In this document: positions 61,299 to 64,000 of the stretch, in pieces | Position numbering within the stretch: the stretch's first letter is position 1 | Layout of the letters: the number at the start of each line of letters is the position of its first letter | From: Limimaricola soesokkakensis | Lineage (GTDB): Bacteria > Pseudomonadota > Alphaproteobacteria > Rhodobacterales > Rhodobacteraceae | Assembly (NCBI RefSeq): GCF_900172345.1 | Contig: NZ_FWFY01000004.1 | Span: forward strand, 1-64,000 | DNA: 64,000 nucleotides | Direction: 5' to 3' | Made by a program: the position numbers and the translations under genes | The notes under the pieces: generated by a model | The model's input: only the letters and a program-made list of their open reading frames with translations | Database searches by the model: none | Told to the model about the DNA's origin: nothing

Positions 61299-62324
61299 TC
61301 AGTCGTGGAGCTGACCGAACAGCGTGTCGCCGCGCCGCCAGACCGGCAGGTAGCCGGGGTATTCGGGCTTGAGCGCGCTGACCTCGTCGAGCCGTGCCAT
61401 CTCCTCGTCGCTCAACGTGATGTCGGCGGCGCCGAGATTGTCGACCAGCTGCGCTTCCTTGCGGGCACCGACGATGACGCTGGTGACGCCCGGCTTGTGC
61501 AAGAGCCAGGCCAGCGCGATCTGCGCCACCGAGGCGTTCTTCTCCTCGGCGATCGCGGCCAGGGCATCGACGACGTCATAGCCCTGATCCTTGTCGACCG
61601 GCGGAAAGTCGAAGGCGGCGCGGCGGCCCGAGGCCTCGCTGTGGCGGGTGTATTTTCCGCTCAGGAAGCCGCTGGCCAAGGGGCTCCAGATGAAGGTGCC
61701 AAGGCCGAGGTCCATCGCCGCCGGCAGGATCTCACGTTCGAGCTCGCGGCCGACGAGAGAGTAGTAGGACTGCGTAGAAGCGAACCGCTCGGTGCCCAGA
61801 AGCCGAGCCATGCCGTCCGCCTTGGCGATCTGCCATCCGGCGAAATTCGACAGGCCGATGTAACGCACCTTGCCCTGCCGCACGAGGTCGTCGAGCGCGC
61901 GCAACGTCTCTTCGAGCGGCGTGGTGACGTCGAAGTTATGCACTTGGTAGAGGTCGATGTAGTCGGTGCCGAGCCGCTTCAGGCTACCCTCCACTTCGCG
62001 CATGATCGCGAGCCGGCTGGTGCCCAGATCGTTCGGGCCGGTGGTCATGGTGTTGTAAAGCTTGGTGGCGATGAGGTTGTCCTGACGCCGGTCGCCCAAG
62101 GCTACGCCCAGCATCTCTTCCGACACGCCGGAGCTGTAGACATTGGCGGTGTCGAAGATGTTGATCCCCGCCTCGATCGACAGATCGACCATGCGGGTGG
62201 CCAGCTCCTGCCCCGTCGCGCCCACGATGCCGGCATAGCTGCCGCCCTCATTGTCGAAGGTCATGGTGCCCAGCGTCAGCTCCGAGACGTAGAGACCGGT
62301 ATGTCCGAGTTGCTTGTATTTCAT
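61299..62324 (-). CDS. Aldo/keto reductase
   Basis: 341 residues. The catalytic tetrad can be placed: Asp in NIFDTANVYSSG with its Tyr, Lys in LIATKLYN and His in LYQVHNFD. C-terminal NADP-binding features follow (VGARKEAQLVDNLGAAD). It belongs to the AKR group that includes YajO/Tas-type enzymes. The gene is divergent from TetR across two perfect operators, so it is the likely regulated target together with the SDR downstream. Confidence 0.9.
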   Translation of the reverse strand: MKYKQLGHTGLYVSELTLGTMTFDNEGGSYAGIVGATGQELATRMVDLSIEAGINIFDTANVYSSGVSEEMLGVALGDRRQDNLIATKLYNTMTTGPNDLGTSRLAIMREVEGSLKRLGTDYIDLYQVHNFDVTTPLEETLRALDDLVRQGKVRYIGLSNFAGWQIAKADGMARLLGTERFASTQSYYSLVGRELEREILPAAMDLGLGTFIWSPLASGFLSGKYTRHSEASGRRAAFDFPPVDKDQGYDVVDALAAIAEEKNASVAQIALAWLLHKPGVTSVIVGARKEAQLVDNLGAADITLSDEEMARLDEVSALKPEYPGYLPVWRRGDTLFGQLHD

Positions 62325-62357
62325 CGTGGTGCCCTTCGGCGCCGCAGCGCTTGCGTT

Positions 62358-62417
62358 TGTAAACCGTGGTGTTTACATGGGAAGTAAGGGTGGGCGGTGT
62401 AAACCCCTGTGTTTACA
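62358..62417. promoter_or_regulatory. Two perfect TetR operators (TGTAAAC-N6-GTTTACA)
   Basis: Identical 20-bp dyads lie at 62358-62377 and 62398-62417 with their centres exactly 40 bases apart (about four helical turns). They fill the gap between the divergent aldo/keto reductase and TetR genes, so binding of two dimers on one face would shut both promoters. Confidence 0.85.
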
Positions 62418-62444
62418 AAATCGCGGCGCGGCGGGACGGAATCG

Positions 62445-63041
62445 ATGAAACTGACTGATAAGAAACGAAAAGATATTCTAGAGGCGGCGATCCAAGAGTT
62501 CCGCGAGCAGGGCTTCCCGGCCGCGCGGGTGAACCGGATTGCGGAACTGGCCGAAGTGTCCAAGCGCACGCTCTACAAGCATTTCGAGAGCAAGGAGCTG
62601 CTGTTTCAGGCCATCACCGACATCCTGCTCGAAGAGATCGCGGCCATGCCGAAGCTGCGCTACCAGCCCGATGTGCCGCTGCGCGAGCAGCTGATCGGGG
62701 CGGCGCAGGATTACATCGGCCATCTGACCGGCGAGCAATACATGGGCCTGAACCGGCTGGTCATGTCGGAACTCTTGCGCGATCAGGATCTGGCGCAGGC
62801 CTTCTTCGCCAAGGCCGCGATGCAGGACGGCCCCATCTCGGGGCTGATCGGTGAGGCGATGCGGGCGGGCGCACTGCGCGAGGCCGAGCCCGGCTTCGCC
62901 GCGGGCCAACTGCTGTCGATGGTGAAGCACTTCCTGGTCTGGCCGCAGTTCCTGATGGGCGCGAAAGCCGAGGTCGACCCGGATGCCGTCATCTCCGACT
63001 GCGTCGACATGTTCCTCGCCCACTACGGCCCGGAAAGCTGA
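62445..63041 (+). CDS. TetR-family transcriptional regulator
   Basis: 198 residues from the ATG at 62445. N-terminal HTH KDILEAAIQEFREQGFPAAR followed by IAELAEVSKRTLYKHFESKE, a classic TetR_N, then an AcrR/RutR-style C-terminal helical ligand domain. It is probably a repressor acting at the paired operators just upstream, sensing an electrophile or quinone-like compound given the reductases around it. Confidence 0.9.
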   Translation: MKLTDKKRKDILEAAIQEFREQGFPAARVNRIAELAEVSKRTLYKHFESKELLFQAITDILLEEIAAMPKLRYQPDVPLREQLIGAAQDYIGHLTGEQYMGLNRLVMSELLRDQDLAQAFFAKAAMQDGPISGLIGEAMRAGALREAEPGFAAGQLLSMVKHFLVWPQFLMGAKAEVDPDAVISDCVDMFLAHYGPES

Positions 63042-63243
63042 GGGCGCCCATCCCCAGAAGGACGCCATGTCCCTGAGGCGCCAGCGGCTTCGGACATCAT
63101 CAGGGGGCGGTGGCCGTCGGTATCTGTCCGGTGGCCGGACCAACGGGGCGGTGGCCGCAAGCGCCGACACGCAGCAGCAAAGCCGAAAGTCAGCGTGACC
63201 GGGCGCCGCAGACCGGCGCCCGATCGATGGCCCAATCGGAGGA

Positions 63244-64000
63244 TCAGACCTCCACGACCACCTTGCCCATGGCCTGACCGCTCTTCAGCCGGGCATAGGC
63301 GTCTCCGACCTCGGCCAGACCGAAGCGCTGCTCGTCCAGCAGCGGCTTCACGGCCCCCGCATCCACGAGCTTCGCGAGCTCGGCCAGGATCGCGCCATGC
63401 GCCTCGCGGCCGACATCGTGAAGCATCGGCAGCAGCATGAAGACGACATGCAGCGACAGGCCCTTGAAATGCGCGGGCGAGAGGTCGAGGGCCAGCAGCG
63501 CGACGGTCGAGACGACCTGCGCGTTCAGCGCCGCCGCCGCGAAGGAGTTGGTCATGTTCTCGCCGCCGACCGTGTCGAAGACCACGTCGAACCCGGCGCC
63601 GCCGGTATGGGCGGCGACATAGGCCTCGACCGTCTCGGCCTGGTAGTCGATGGGCGTTGCCCCAAGGGCCTCGATCGCCGCCAGCTTCGCCTCGCCGGTG
63701 CCGGTCGACCACACTTTGGCCCCGAGATGCCGCGCCAGTTGCACGGCAACATGGCCGACGCCTCCGGCCCCACCCTGCACGAGCACCTTCTGACCGCGGT
63801 CGACCCCGGCGCGGTGCAGGCCCTCCCACGCTGTGATGCCAACCAACGGAAGCGCCGCGGCGTCGCGCATGCTCAGCGACGTCGGCTTGGGCGCGATCAG
63901 ACGCGCATCGGCCAGCATGTATTCGGCCAGCGCGCCCTGAAGGTCGGCGAGGCCGCCGGCACAGCCATAGACCTCGTCGCCTACGGCAAAGCCTGCGACG
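63244..64000 (-). CDS. Zinc-binding dehydrogenase / quinone oxidoreductase (partial)
   Basis: The frame is open from 63244 to the right edge, so the N-terminus is missing. Visible parts: FAVGDEVYGCAGG, then KVLVQGGAGGVGHVAVQLARH (NADPH loop of MDR quinone reductases), FDVVFDTVGGEN, and the terminal GQAMGKVVVEV. No structural-zinc Cys cluster is visible, in keeping with a quinone oxidoreductase-type member. It follows the TetR gene on the opposite strand. Confidence 0.88.
   Translation of the reverse strand, partial: VAGFAVGDEVYGCAGGLADLQGALAEYMLADARLIAPKPTSLSMRDAAALPLVGITAWEGLHRAGVDRGQKVLVQGGAGGVGHVAVQLARHLGAKVWSTGTGEAKLAAIEALGATPIDYQAETVEAYVAAHTGGAGFDVVFDTVGGENMTNSFAAAALNAQVVSTVALLALDLSPAHFKGLSLHVVFMLLPMLHDVGREAHGAILAELAKLVDAGAVKPLLDEQRFGLAEVGDAYARLKSGQAMGKVVVEV

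Overview
The window is GC-rich DNA from an alphaproteobacterium, most likely Rhodobacterales (Roseobacter/Paracoccus type). This is inferred from an FnrL-type oxygen regulator with its N-terminal cysteine cluster, several HWE/HisKA_2 sensor kinases, TRAP-independent ABC catabolic operons and the style of the integrases. No rRNA, tRNA, CRISPR array or replication origin was seen.

Layout. (1) 1-1.6 kb: start of a LysR gene, a secreted NTF2-like protein and a sulfotransferase. (2) 1.7-5.8 kb: a scarred mobile zone. It holds a 245-bp repeat, the N-terminal stump of a tyrosine integrase, an IS3-family element split by an IS110/IS1111-type element, a yaeQ gene and a solo IS end. (3) 5.8-14.6 kb: a catabolic/uptake cluster with two FAH-family hydrolases, a ketopantoate-reductase-like enzyme, an acyl-CoA ligase, a taurine/nitrate-type ABC importer and a GntR/FCD regulator with palindromic operators. 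(4) 14.6-16.2 kb: a tyrosine integrase lacking both ends. (5) 16.4-35.3 kb: a signalling-rich segment with six histidine kinases, two single-domain response regulators and an RsbQ-like hydrolase translationally coupled to a PAS-HWE kinase. It also carries a mercury-resistance locus (merR / merT-P-F-A, a conserved membrane protein and a second MerA-like flavoenzyme), an EEP-family hydrolase and a DUF2254 protein. (6) 35.6 kb: a second copy of the 245-bp repeat, followed by a putative HExxH metalloprotease gene. The two repeat copies bracket about 33.8 kb.

(7) 36.8-55 kb: a low-oxygen/stress cluster. It contains a MacB-like ABC exporter with HlyD adaptor, a STAS-MlaE / MlaF / MlaD / lipoprotein lipid-transport operon, three universal stress proteins, a cytochrome c, a VIT-family transporter, FtsH, D-lactate dehydrogenase and an FnrL gene. 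Four FNR-like boxes (TTGAY-N4-RTCAR) lie ahead of these units, so the FnrL made at 53.0-53.7 kb probably controls much of this block. The block also shows decay: a DksA-type gene joined by deletion to a groEL remnant, a 34-residue phosphoribosyltransferase stump and a broken alcohol dehydrogenase.

(8) 55.3-57.2 kb: an orphan TadE/TadG-like pair. (9) 57.5-64 kb: a redox cluster with LysR / FAD-dependent NADH dehydrogenase-like protein, a membrane protein, an SDR, an aldo/keto reductase, a TetR regulator with two perfect operators, and a quinone oxidoreductase running off the end.

All functional assignments rest on reading motifs and remembered family resemblance; no database search was run.
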